Shown: positions 35,465 through 43,145 of the stretch, one piece after another
Layout: every line of letters starts with the position of its first letter
How positions within the stretch are numbered: position 1 is the first letter of the stretch
From: an uncultured Archangium sp.
GTDB taxonomy: Bacteria > Myxococcota > Myxococcia > Myxococcales > Myxococcaceae
Assembly: GCA_903905455.1 (NCBI GenBank)
Contig: CAIVGN010000224.1
Coordinates: 1-64,000 of the forward strand
Direction of reading: 5' to 3'
Length of the DNA: 64,000 nucleotides
The notes under the pieces: model-generated
What the model was told of the DNA's origin: nothing
The model's database searches: none
The model's input: the letters and a program-made list of their open reading frames with translations, nothing else
Program-made: the position numbers and the translations under genes

Positions 35465-35862
35465 CGGGGGCCGGACGCGGCCGTGGCGAAGCCGACGAGA
35501 TCCAGCAGCTTGGAGAGCTCCAGGGGCTTGGCCAGCGTCAGGCCGACGCCGCGGCGCAGGCTCTTGTCGAGCACCGCGTCGCTTCCGTAGGCGGTCATCA
35601 TGATCACCGGCAGGTCGCGGTAGTTCTCGAGGGCGTGGATCTGCTGGGTGAAGGTGATGCCGTCGACGTGGGGCATCATCAGGTCGGTGACCACCAGCTT
35701 GATCTCGTCGCCCTGGAGCAGCTCGAGGCCGCGCACGGGGTTGCTGGCAGTCAGCACGCGGTACCCGTGGCGACGCAGGAAGGTCGCCAGCAGGTGCAAC
35801 GTGGCCTCGTCGTCGTCGACGACCAGGATGCTGATGACAGGCCTCCCCGATTCCTGCGCCAT
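35461..35862 (-). CDS. Single-domain response regulator (CheY-like)
   Basis: A 133-residue stand-alone receiver. It has an acidic cluster DDDE at 16-19, phosphoacceptor D60 in LVVTDLMMPHVDG, Thr in MMTAYG and Lys in LAKPLE, so all catalytic positions are kept. There is no output domain; it should act by protein contact or pass phosphate on. No histidine kinase is nearby, so its partner is unknown. Its stop codon is embedded in the groEL -35 box, and it is divergent from the TPR-zincin gene 50 bp away. A link to the heat-shock gene is positional only. Confidence 0.9.
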
Positions 35863-35912
35863 GCGCGCGAGGCCATAACACGGTTGCGCCGGGGCTGGTA
35901 TGAGACCCGGCC

Positions 35913-36938
35913 ATGTCGCTCTCGCTCGATCAAGCGCTGGAAATGGCAGAGCAGGCCCTCGAAGACGGCGAGCTGGAGGACGCGCGGGTGCTGGCCGACC
36001 AGGCGCTGGCCCAGGCCCCCGACGATCTCGACGCCCTGGAGATCAAGGGCCTCGCCCTGGGTGAGCTGGGGGAGTTCGAAGACGCCGACGCGGTCTTCGA
36101 GCGGCTGCTGACCCTCGACCCGAAGCACACCACCGGGCTCATCGCCGCCGCCGACGTGAAGATCCGCCAGCCGGGCGACGATCGCGAGCGCATCGAAGAA
36201 GGCATGCTGCTGCTCGATCGGGCCGAGCCCCGGGCGAAGCGAGACGAGGCCCTGTCCATCGAGATGGACCTGCTGCGCGGCATCGCCTTCAACCAACTGG
36301 GCGACTTCGAAGACGCGCTCGACGCCTTCGCCCGGGTGCTCCACCTCGACCCCGATCACGGCGAGGCCCAGCTCGAGCGCGCCATCACCCTCTTCGAGCA
36401 GGGGCGCTTCCCCGAGTCCAAGAAGGCCTTCGATCGGCTCTCCCGCGACTACCCCGAGGAGCCCTGGTCGTTTCACTACCTCGGCCTGCTCGCCGAGCGC
36501 CGCGGGGAGAACCCCGAGCCGCTGTTCGCCAAGGCGCGCGCGCTGCAGCCCGCCGAGTTCCCCGCGCCGGTGTCGTTGTCCGGCGAGGCCTTCGACGCCG
36601 CCGTGGCCGACGCCATCGCCGCCCTGCCCGCCCACGCCAAGCCGCACCTCGACAACGCGGTGATCAACGTCGAGCCACTGCCCTCCGACGAGGAGATCGC
36701 CGAGGGGCTCTCGCCGACGATCCTCGGGGTGTTCTCCGGCACGCCGCTCGACGAGCGCCTGCCCACGCACGCGGGGCACCACGAGACGGTGCGCATCACG
36801 CTCTTCCAGAAGAACCTCGAGCGCTTTGCCCGCACGCGCGACGAGCTGCTCGAGGAGATCCGCATCACGGTGCTCCACGAAGTCGGCCATCTGCTCGGGC
36901 TCGACGAAGACGAGCTGTACGATCGCGGCCTCGACTGA
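35913..36938 (+). CDS. TPR protein with C-terminal zincin metallopeptidase-like domain
   Basis: Protein of 341 residues with no signal peptide. Residues 1-215 are TPR-like repeats (LDQALEMAEQALEDGELEDA; AFNQLGDFEDALDAFARVL). The C-terminal 110 residues match the minimal zincin family (PF06262-like): PTILGVFSGTPLDER and the metal motif H322-EVGH-LLGLDEDELYDRG, where E323 would be the catalytic base. Proteins of this family are short single-domain forms elsewhere; the TPR fusion seems a myxobacterial elaboration. The substrate is unknown; the repeats suggest it acts on, or docks to, a protein partner. The selenocysteine tRNA gene starts 29 bp downstream. Confidence 0.8.
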   Translation: MSLSLDQALEMAEQALEDGELEDARVLADQALAQAPDDLDALEIKGLALGELGEFEDADAVFERLLTLDPKHTTGLIAAADVKIRQPGDDRERIEEGMLLLDRAEPRAKRDEALSIEMDLLRGIAFNQLGDFEDALDAFARVLHLDPDHGEAQLERAITLFEQGRFPESKKAFDRLSRDYPEEPWSFHYLGLLAERRGENPEPLFAKARALQPAEFPAPVSLSGEAFDAAVADAIAALPAHAKPHLDNAVINVEPLPSDEEIAEGLSPTILGVFSGTPLDERLPTHAGHHETVRITLFQKNLERFARTRDELLEEIRITVLHEVGHLLGLDEDELYDRGLD

Positions 36939-36967
36939 AGTGCTCGCTTCGGGCTACGAACGACCCC

Positions 36968-37063
36968 GGCGGAGCGGCCGTTTCTGGTGAACGGCGCGGT
37001 CTTCAAAACCGTTGGGCTGGCGCGCGAGCGTCGGTCGGTGGGTTCGATTCCCATGCTCCGCCG
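36968..37063 (+). tRNA. selC: Selenocysteine tRNA (TCA)
   Basis: A 96-nt tRNA with the hallmarks of tRNA-Sec: an 8-bp acceptor stem (GGCGGAGC / GCTCCGCC), a long D stem (CCGTT / AACGG around TCTGGTG), anticodon loop CTTCAAA reading UGA, a long variable arm, T loop TTCGATT and discriminator G. CCA is not encoded. It shows that this organism decodes UGA as selenocysteine; selA, selB and selD must lie elsewhere. Confidence 0.93.
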
Positions 37064-37153
37064 ATTCTTTGATGTCGGAATTCCCCAGCCAGATCATCGA
37101 CTTAAGCCCTTCTCCGTAGCGGAATAAGTCTGGACCGACTAGGGTCCGGCACC

Positions 37154-37978
37154 GTGAAAGAGCGGTTTCAGTCGATCGAGGAAAAGACCAAGAAGCTGCG
37201 GGACGTGCTGCAGTTGAAGCGCCCCGAAGTGCAGGACTTCCTGGACAAGCTTGAGATGGCCTGGGTGCACCACGATTGTGCCCTGGAAGGATCCATCTAT
37301 TCGCCGCAAGAACTGACCGCGGCGCTCCACCCGGGTGCGGTGGTGGCAGAGGCGTCTCTGCTGCCCATCGTCTGGGAGATTCGCAACCACAAGGCGGCGG
37401 TCGACTTCATTCGCGAAGAGGCGAAGACGTCGAAGAAGCACGGGGCCATCACCATGACCTTCGTGCGGCGCGTGCACGACCTGCTCTCGGGCAACACGCC
37501 CGAGGCCCAGGAAGCACGCGCCCAGGCCGAGCGTCGCGAGCGCACCGAGAAAGAGCTCACCAAGGAGCGCGACAAGGCCGGGTTCCGCAAGGACATCCCG
37601 CTCCACAAGACGTACCTCCACGAGATCTCGCAGCCGGGCAAGGTACAGCCCCAGCTCGAGAAGCTGCTCGACTGGACGGCGTCCTCGGAGTTCCGCGAGT
37701 TCCACCCGTTGCTGCAGGCCGCACGCGTGCAGCACGAGTTCATCAAGATCTTCCCGTTCACGGACACGAGCGGAAAAGTCGGTCGCATGCTGACCAACTT
37801 CATCTTGATGCGGAACGGCTTCCTGCCGGTGGTGATCGTCTCGGTGGATCGGTCGAAGTACTACGAGACCTTCCGCGCGAGCTTCACCACGTTCTCCAAC
37901 CTGATGATGGACTCCATGGAGAACTCGCTCGACAACGGCCTGAAGTACTTCAAGGACCTGTCGCGGTTCTATCGGTGA
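37154..37978 (+). CDS. Fic-fold protein with a degenerate catalytic motif
   Basis: Protein of 274 residues from a GTG start. The fold is Fic: an N-terminal helix with L44-E45-G46-S, like the inhibitory-helix motif, and a core ending VQHEFIKIF-PFTDTSGKVGRM. Aligned with the AMPylation motif HPFxDGNGRxxR, the sequence at 200-211 reads F-P-F-T-D-T-S-G-K-V-G-R. The catalytic His is Phe200, Gly is Thr, Asn is Ser and the first Arg is Lys; only the last Arg211 is kept. AMP transfer by the usual mechanism is therefore not expected. A charged insertion (about 117-147) precedes the core. It is 1 bp from the DHH gene, so almost certainly in an operon with it. Confidence 0.8.
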   Translation: MKERFQSIEEKTKKLRDVLQLKRPEVQDFLDKLEMAWVHHDCALEGSIYSPQELTAALHPGAVVAEASLLPIVWEIRNHKAAVDFIREEAKTSKKHGAITMTFVRRVHDLLSGNTPEAQEARAQAERRERTEKELTKERDKAGFRKDIPLHKTYLHEISQPGKVQPQLEKLLDWTASSEFREFHPLLQAARVQHEFIKIFPFTDTSGKVGRMLTNFILMRNGFLPVVIVSVDRSKYYETFRASFTTFSNLMMDSMENSLDNGLKYFKDLSRFYR

Positions 37979-37979
37979 C

Positions 37980-39050
37980 GTGGTGGCGAGCGCGGCGGCC
38001 CCACTCTCAGTCGCGAGCCTCTCCACCAAGGGGAAGATCGATCGCCTGACGAAGCTGTTTCGCGGGCGCCGACGTCGGGCGCTCGTGATGACGCACGACA
38101 ACCCGGACCCCGACTCGATGGCGGCGGCCTGGGCCCTGGCCACCGTGCTCAGCGAGCGCGTGGGCGTGCCCGCTGACCTCGCGTACGGGGGCATCATCGG
38201 GCGCGCCGAGAACGCCGCGTTCGTGAAGACCCTCAAGCTGCCGATCCGGCACGTCGAGGAGGTCGACTTCGGCGAGTACGATCTCTTCGCCCTCGTCGAC
38301 ACCCAGCAGACCGTGGGCAACCACGCGCTGCCCGGTGACCTGCTGGCCGACATCGTCATCGATCACCACCCGGTGCGTGACGACGCCGTGGCCACGCCCT
38401 TCGCCGACCTCGGCGGTTCCTACGGCGCCACCTCCACGATGCTCACCGAGTACCTGCGCGCCGCCCGGCTCGACCCGGGGCCCGAGCTCTCGACGGCGCT
38501 CTATTACGGCATCAAGGCCGACACCCGCGACCTGGGCAGGCAGACGAAGGACCCCGACGTCGAGTGCTACCTGTGGCTGTTTCCGCGCATCGATCGCGAG
38601 CTGCTCTCGCACATCGAGCACCCGGAGCTGCCGGTGCGCTACTTCCGCCTCTACCACGCGGCCATCGAGAAGGCCCGGCTCTACACCGAGGCGGTGATCA
38701 CCGATCTGGGCGACGTCTACACGCCCGACATGGTGGCCGAGGTCGCCGAGCGGCTCTCGTTCATCGAGGGACCCAAGTGGTCGCTCGCCTACGGCAGCTA
38801 CCGCAGCCAGCTCTACCTGTCGTTGCGCGTCAGCGACAAGCGCATGAACGCGGGCCGGTTGATCCGCGAGACCTGCGCCCCGCTGGGTGGTTCGGCCGGT
38901 GGGCACGGGAGCATGGCCGGCGCGCGGCTGCCGCTGGCGGGCAAGAAGTCGCAGCGTGAAGAGTTCAAGCGCGACGTCGTACGGCGCTTCAAAGAGGCCT
39001 TCGGCGTCGACGGCGAGCGCGGCGTCTCGCTGCTGTCCGACGAGGCGTGA
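37980..39050 (+). CDS. DHH/DHHA1 phosphoesterase (NrnA-like)
   Basis: Protein of 356 residues with tandem GTG codons at the start. Metal-binding motifs: THDNPDPDSMAAAWAL near the N-terminus, ALVDTQQT, then VIDHHPVRDD, the name-giving DHH. The C-terminal DHHA1 domain holds GGSAGGHGSMAGARL. This layout fits nanoRNase/pAp phosphatases or cyclic-dinucleotide phosphodiesterases; which substrate is cleaved cannot be told here. Translation is likely coupled both ways: it starts 1 bp after the Fic-like gene and its stop overlaps the next gene's GTG by 4 bp. Confidence 0.85.
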   Translation: MVASAAAPLSVASLSTKGKIDRLTKLFRGRRRRALVMTHDNPDPDSMAAAWALATVLSERVGVPADLAYGGIIGRAENAAFVKTLKLPIRHVEEVDFGEYDLFALVDTQQTVGNHALPGDLLADIVIDHHPVRDDAVATPFADLGGSYGATSTMLTEYLRAARLDPGPELSTALYYGIKADTRDLGRQTKDPDVECYLWLFPRIDRELLSHIEHPELPVRYFRLYHAAIEKARLYTEAVITDLGDVYTPDMVAEVAERLSFIEGPKWSLAYGSYRSQLYLSLRVSDKRMNAGRLIRETCAPLGGSAGGHGSMAGARLPLAGKKSQREEFKRDVVRRFKEAFGVDGERGVSLLSDEA

Positions 39051-40177
39051 TCTACTGGGATCACAACGCGGGGGCTCCGCTGCTGCCGGAGATCGCCCGC
39101 CACCTGGTGACGGCCTTCGCCGAGGCCGCCGGCAACCCCTCGAGCGTGCACCAGGCCGGCCGCAACGCGCGGCGGCACCTCGACCAGGCCCGCGAGCGCG
39201 TGGCGAAGGTGCTCGGCTGCACGCCCCGCGAGGTCATCTTCACCGGCTCGGGGAGCGAGGCCGCGGCGATCGCGGTGCTGGGCGCCTTTCGCGCGCGCAA
39301 GGACCGGTCGAAGTCGCGGGTGGTGACCACCGCCATCGAGCACCCCTGCGTGCTGGGCGCGGTGAAGCAGCTCGAGGCCGAAGGCGCCGAGGTGATCCGC
39401 GTCGCGCCCGCGGTCGATGGGGCCGTGACCGAGCAGGCGTTGCTCGAGGCGCTCGACGCGAAGACCGCGCTCTGCTCGGTGCAGTGGGTCAACAACGAGA
39501 CCGGCGTCATCCAGCCCGCGGCGCGGCTGGCGCGGGTGTGCGCCGAGCGAAAGATCGTCTTCCACTCCGACGCCGTGCAGGCCTTCGGGCGCCTGCCCGC
39601 CTCGCTGCGTGAGGTCCCAGCCGATCTGCTCTCGCTCTCGGCCCACAAGCTCGGGGGCCCGGCGGGCGTCGGGGTGCTCTACAACCGGCGCGGCGTCGAC
39701 CTCGCGGGCCTCACCCCGGGGCACCAGGAGAACGGTCGCCGCGGGGGCACGCAGGCCGTGGCCATGGCCGAGGCGATGGCCCTGGCCGTGGAGCACGCGG
39801 TCGCCACGCAGGAGTCGGCGTCGGCCCATGTCGCGACGCTCAGAGATCGCTTCGAGCAGGCGGTGCTGGCCGCGCTGCCCGGGGTGGAGCGCAACGGCAG
39901 CGCGCCGCGCGTGGGCGCCACCAGCAACCTGTGGTTCCCCGAGGTCGACGGCGAGGCGCTGCTGATCGCCCTGGACCTCGAAGGCATCTGCGTGTCGACG
40001 GGCGCCGCCTGCGCCTCGGGCTCGCTGTCCCCGTCGCACGTGCTGCTCGGGCAGGGGCGCACGGCGGCCCAGGCCCACGGGTCGCTGCGCTTCTCACTCG
40101 GCGCGACGACGACGCAGGCCGAGGTCGACGCGGTGGTCTCGGCGTTGACCCGGCTGGTGCCCCAGAACCGCGGCTGA
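39047..40177 (+). CDS. Cysteine desulfurase (NifS/IscS type)
   Basis: A PLP enzyme of 376 residues that takes sulfur (or, in some members, selenium) from cysteine or selenocysteine. The PLP lysine is K201 in SLSAHKLGGPAG and the persulfide Cys is C322 in STGAACASGS; H99 (AIEHPC) and D175 (FHSDAVQ) fill the usual cofactor positions. The start MIYWDHNAGAPLLPE is typical (GTG overlapping the DHH stop). No iscU or nifU follows, so it is not a standard Fe-S operon. Its place 2 kb after selC invites a selenium-supply idea, but sulfur for tRNA thiolation is equally possible. Confidence 0.9.
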   Translation: MIYWDHNAGAPLLPEIARHLVTAFAEAAGNPSSVHQAGRNARRHLDQARERVAKVLGCTPREVIFTGSGSEAAAIAVLGAFRARKDRSKSRVVTTAIEHPCVLGAVKQLEAEGAEVIRVAPAVDGAVTEQALLEALDAKTALCSVQWVNNETGVIQPAARLARVCAERKIVFHSDAVQAFGRLPASLREVPADLLSLSAHKLGGPAGVGVLYNRRGVDLAGLTPGHQENGRRGGTQAVAMAEAMALAVEHAVATQESASAHVATLRDRFEQAVLAALPGVERNGSAPRVGATSNLWFPEVDGEALLIALDLEGICVSTGAACASGSLSPSHVLLGQGRTAAQAHGSLRFSLGATTTQAEVDAVVSALTRLVPQNRG

Positions 40178-40178
40178 G

Positions 40179-41078
40179 TCAGTCGCTGGTGCCGAACAGC
40201 CCGCGCACCACGGCCGAGACCGCCAGCGGGGTGCCGACGCGCTCGTCGTAGAGCGGGGCGATCTCCTCGGCAAACTCGCGGGCGCTCTGAAAGCGCATCG
40301 CCGGGTCGATGTCGAAGGCCCGCGCGATGAGCCCCTCGACGATCGGCGGCACCTCGGGTCGCAGCGCGCGCACTGGCACGTAGGTCGAGGTGCGGATCGC
40401 CTGGAACACCTCCTTCGACGTCTTCCCCACGAAGGGCCGCTGGAGCGTGAGCAACTCGTAGAGCGTCACCGCGACCGCCCAGAGGTCGATGGTGGCGTTG
40501 AGGTGCCCGCCGACGGCCTCGGGCGAGAGGTAGAACGGCTTGCCCATCACCTGGTCGGGCCCCACCTCGATGAGCGAGCGCGCGACGCCGAAGTCACCGA
40601 GCACGAGCTCACCAGTGCGCGAGACGAAGAAGTTCGAGGGCGAGACGTCGCAGTGCACGATGCCCAGCGGCTTGCCGGTGGGGCCCTTCGCGTGGTGCGC
40701 GTAGTCGAGGGCCTCGAGCAGCGCCTTCGAGAGGTAGAGCGCGAAGTCGATGGGCCACGGCACCTTGTTCTGCCGGCAACGCTTGATGATCTGCGCCACG
40801 TCGCGGCCGTCGATGAAGTCCATCACGATGTAGATGTCGTCGGCGTCGTGGCCGACGTCGAGGACCTCCACGATGTTCGCGTGGTGGAGGTGTCGCGAGA
40901 GCTCGGCCTCGGCGGTGAAGAGGCGCACGGCCTCCGCATCCTGCCGCAGCGCGGGAAGCAGGCGCTTGAGGGCCAGCTCCCGGCCCTTGTAACGGCCCGC
41001 GACGGCACGCACGCGGAACACCTCCGCCATGCCGCCCTTCCCCAGCAACCGGAGAATCTCGTAGTTCCCCGTGCCCAC
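40179..41078 (-). CDS. Soluble Ser/Thr protein kinase, HCD variant
   Basis: A kinase domain of 299 residues with no TM or sensor domain. It has a Gly loop GKGGMAEV, ATP lysine K38, catalytic loop V-H142-C143-D144-VSPSN, DFG at 162-164, and activation-segment end SPEAVGG. HCD instead of HRD makes it a non-RD kinase; catalytic Asp and Asn are intact, so activity is expected. Such kinases are numerous in myxobacteria. Its start is 3 bp after the stop of the exported TPR protein gene, so they are co-transcribed. The substrate is unknown; FHA-bearing GltG is an obvious type of reader, but no link is shown. Confidence 0.9.
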   Translation of the reverse strand: MGTGNYEILRLLGKGGMAEVFRVRAVAGRYKGRELALKRLLPALRQDAEAVRLFTAEAELSRHLHHANIVEVLDVGHDADDIYIVMDFIDGRDVAQIIKRCRQNKVPWPIDFALYLSKALLEALDYAHHAKGPTGKPLGIVHCDVSPSNFFVSRTGELVLGDFGVARSLIEVGPDQVMGKPFYLSPEAVGGHLNATIDLWAVAVTLYELLTLQRPFVGKTSKEVFQAIRTSTYVPVRALRPEVPPIVEGLIARAFDIDPAMRFQSAREFAEEIAPLYDERVGTPLAVSAVVRGLFGTSD

Positions 41079-41081
41079 CGT

Positions 41082-41990
41082 TCACCTTTGCTTCTTGCGG
41101 GTGACCTCGTTGACGAAGCGCTTGAACTCGGGGTCGGTGCGCAGCGGCTCGAGGTCGTCGTCGGTCAACAGCGGCTCGGAGTACAGGGCGGCCCCGCCGA
41201 GCTTCACGGCGGCGCGCAGCGAGGCGACGGCGCCCTTCTTGTCGCCCATCATCATCAGCGCGCAGGCCCGGTTGTAGTGCACCTGCGAGAGGTGGCCCGG
41301 CGACGGGCGGCGCGGCTGCGTCTGCGTCGAGCCGATGGCGAAGGCGCGGTCGAAGTATTCCAGGGCGCGCTCCGAGCGGCCCAGCTTCACCTCGGTGACG
41401 CCGAAGCCCATGAGCGCCTCCCAGCGGTTGGGGTCGGCCTCCATCGCCTGGCGGAACTTCTCCCGGGCCTGGTTGACCTTGCGGTCCTGGAGCAGGCGAT
41501 CGCCTTCCTGGCAGGCCTCGGTCGCCTGTTCCTGGGGGTCGGCCTTGTTCTGCTTCTGGGCCACGGCCGCCGCCGACGAGTCGCCGACCACCTTCTGCTT
41601 TTCCTCCACGGTCGCGGGGCGGAAGAACAGGGCCTTGCCGTCGAGCGCGGGGCTGGTGCAGCCCTCGTCGAGGTGGATCCAGGCGGCGACGGCGTCACCG
41701 TGGTGCACGCCGAGCATGGGGAAGGCGCGCTGGCCGGGGCAGCCGGCACCGTCGAGGCACAGCGTCACGGTGCCCACGAAGACGTTGCCTTCGAAGTTGC
41801 CGGTGACGACCTGGGTGTCGGCGGCGAACACGCACTGCGCCGACGAGCGCAACTTGCCGACGATCTTCCCCTCGGACATCGAGAAATCGACGAGCCCCAT
41901 CTCCCCCACGGCATAGAGGCCGGAGAGCGTCGGCGTCGCAGCCGAAGCACCCCAGGAGACCAGCGCCAGTGCCACCAGCGATCGCTTCAT
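41082..41990 (-). CDS. Exported TPR protein
   Basis: Protein of 302 residues with Sec signal MKRSLVALALVSWGASAA. Residues about 20-130 are a beta-rich domain with four Cys (SAQCVFAADTQVVTGNFEG; TLCLDGAGCPGQ; DEGC). The C-terminal half carries TPR units (ACQEGDRLLQDRKVNQAREK; SERALEYFDRAFAIG; GDKKGAVASLRAAVKLGG). It is probably periplasmic. It forms a two-gene operon with the kinase downstream. No enzymatic motif is visible. Confidence 0.75.
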   Translation of the reverse strand: MKRSLVALALVSWGASAATPTLSGLYAVGEMGLVDFSMSEGKIVGKLRSSAQCVFAADTQVVTGNFEGNVFVGTVTLCLDGAGCPGQRAFPMLGVHHGDAVAAWIHLDEGCTSPALDGKALFFRPATVEEKQKVVGDSSAAAVAQKQNKADPQEQATEACQEGDRLLQDRKVNQAREKFRQAMEADPNRWEALMGFGVTEVKLGRSERALEYFDRAFAIGSTQTQPRRPSPGHLSQVHYNRACALMMMGDKKGAVASLRAAVKLGGAALYSEPLLTDDDLEPLRTDPEFKRFVNEVTRKKQR

Positions 41991-42011
41991 CCGCGAAAAG
42001 AAGTTAGCACC

Positions 42012-42039
42012 TTGAAACGGGCGGGCGCGCTCTTATGCT
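42012..42039 (+). promoter_or_regulatory. Sigma-70-type promoter of 6S RNA
   Basis: TTGAAA at 42012-42017 and TATGCT at 42034-42039, 16 bp apart. They point to transcription starting near 42046. Confidence 0.55.
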
Positions 42040-42045
42040 CGCGGC

Positions 42046-42250
42046 TACTCAAAGGTCTCTCCAAGGTTGTTCCCTGCAGGGTACGTGATGCTCGACTAAC
42101 GCTCGAACCGATACATAAACAACGGGGGTTGTCTCGTCCGACTGGGTGCAAGCCCTCCTCGCAAGAGAGAGGGACGCCGAAAGAAGGCAGATGGCTCCCA
42201 CCTGAACCGTCAGGTTCAGCGCATGTCGGGACACACGGCTCATGGTGGGG
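42046..42250 (+). ncRNA. ssrS: 6S RNA (SsrS), approximate ends
   Basis: About 200 nt of structured, non-coding sequence directly upstream of the 5-formyl-THF cyclo-ligase gene, the place 6S RNA occupies in most proteobacteria. A perfect 3' hairpin CTGAACC-GTCA-GGTTCAG (42203-42220) preceded by CAC mirrors the CACCUUGAACCAAGGGUUCAAG element of E. coli 6S. GTTCCC (from 42069) can pair with GGGAAC near 42248 to close the rod, which would make the 3' end overlap the next start codon. 6S RNA binds sigma-70 polymerase and dampens transcription in stationary phase. The exact ends are estimates. Confidence 0.72.
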
Positions 42251-42835
42251 AACTCTTCATCGGACAAGGCAACGCTGCGGAGAGAAGCAGAACTCCGGCG
42301 GCGGGCGCTGAGTCCCGAAGTCGTCGAACGGTGGGGCGGTGAGGTGCAGAAGCACCTCGCCGCCCTTCCTCTTTTCAGCGACCGGGTGATTCGGGCCGTG
42401 GGGGTCTACGACGCCCAGCCCTTCGAGGTGCCGCTGGCCGACTTCATCCTCGAGCTGACGAACCGGGGCGTGGTGTGCGTGTACCCCCGGGTGGTCCGCG
42501 GCGAGAAGACGCTGCGCTTCCACGAGGTGGGCGAGACGTGGGCGCGGGGTCCCTTTGGGTTGCGCGAGCCGCCGACCTACGCACCCGAACGGGCGCTCGC
42601 CGACATCGACGTTTTCCTCGTACCCGGCGTGGCCTTCACCGCCGATGGGCGCCGGCTCGGCCGGGGTGGCGGGTACTACGACACCACCCTCTCCCTCGCC
42701 AACGCGCAGGCGGCGCGCATTGGCATCTCCTTCGCCAACGGTGTGCTCGATGACCTCCCCGTCGAGGCGCACGATCAGCGGGTGGACTTCGTGGCGACCG
42801 AACTGGGCGTGCTCGCCACCCACGCCGGCCGTTAG
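42242..42835 (+). CDS. fthC: 5-formyltetrahydrofolate cyclo-ligase
   Basis: Converts 5-formyl-THF to 5,10-methenyl-THF with ATP, recycling a folate by-product. The protein has 197 residues, usual for the family. The N-terminal KATLRREAELRRRALSP is the conserved helix; FLVPGVAFTADGRRLGRGGG followed by YYD is the family signature, with the Gly-rich ATP/folate loop. The ATG lies at the 3' edge of the predicted 6S RNA; the 6S-ygfA arrangement is widely conserved. It is followed within 9 bp by a PilZ gene. Confidence 0.9.
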   Translation: MVGNSSSDKATLRREAELRRRALSPEVVERWGGEVQKHLAALPLFSDRVIRAVGVYDAQPFEVPLADFILELTNRGVVCVYPRVVRGEKTLRFHEVGETWARGPFGLREPPTYAPERALADIDVFLVPGVAFTADGRRLGRGGGYYDTTLSLANAQAARIGISFANGVLDDLPVEAHDQRVDFVATELGVLATHAGR

Positions 42836-42844
42836 ACCTTGCTG

Positions 42845-43141
42845 ATGGGTGCCGAGCGACGAGAGTTTCCGCGATTTCCTTGTCGGTTCCCCACCTCGGT
42901 CGAAGGCCCGCGCGGGGCGATGCGCGGCTTCTGCACCGATCTCTCGGTCGGCGGCCTCTTCGTGGAGGGTGTTGCCCTGGGCCAGGACGTCCTGACCACG
43001 GTGAAGATCGAGTTCCCGGTGGGCGCCATGGCCTTCCAGGCGCAGGTGCGCCGCGTGGTGGTCGAGCCCCGGGGTACCGGGCTCCAGTTCATGCGCCTCG
43101 AGCAGCAGCAGCTCGCCCTGATCCAACGCTACGCGCGATGA
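42845..43141 (+). CDS. Single-domain PilZ protein
   Basis: A 98-residue PilZ domain from the ATG at 42845; a TTG two codons earlier is an alternative start. It keeps RREFPR near the N-terminus and CTDLSVGGLFVEG, matching the RxxxR and D/NxSxxG c-di-GMP-binding motifs, although the first is slightly shortened. It ends with a helix QQQLALIQRYAR. It probably acts as a c-di-GMP-responsive adaptor. It may share a transcript with the cyclo-ligase gene and converges with the lipoprotein gene 4 bp away. Confidence 0.85.
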   Translation: MGAERREFPRFPCRFPTSVEGPRGAMRGFCTDLSVGGLFVEGVALGQDVLTTVKIEFPVGAMAFQAQVRRVVVEPRGTGLQFMRLEQQQLALIQRYAR

Positions 43142-43145
43142 GGCC

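Noticed and set aside
39047-40177. Naming the desulfurase IscS or a selenocysteine lyase
   Set aside because: There is no iscR/iscU neighbour, and the sequence keeps a normal catalytic Cys loop. Specificity for S or Se cannot be read from sequence, so no symbol is given.
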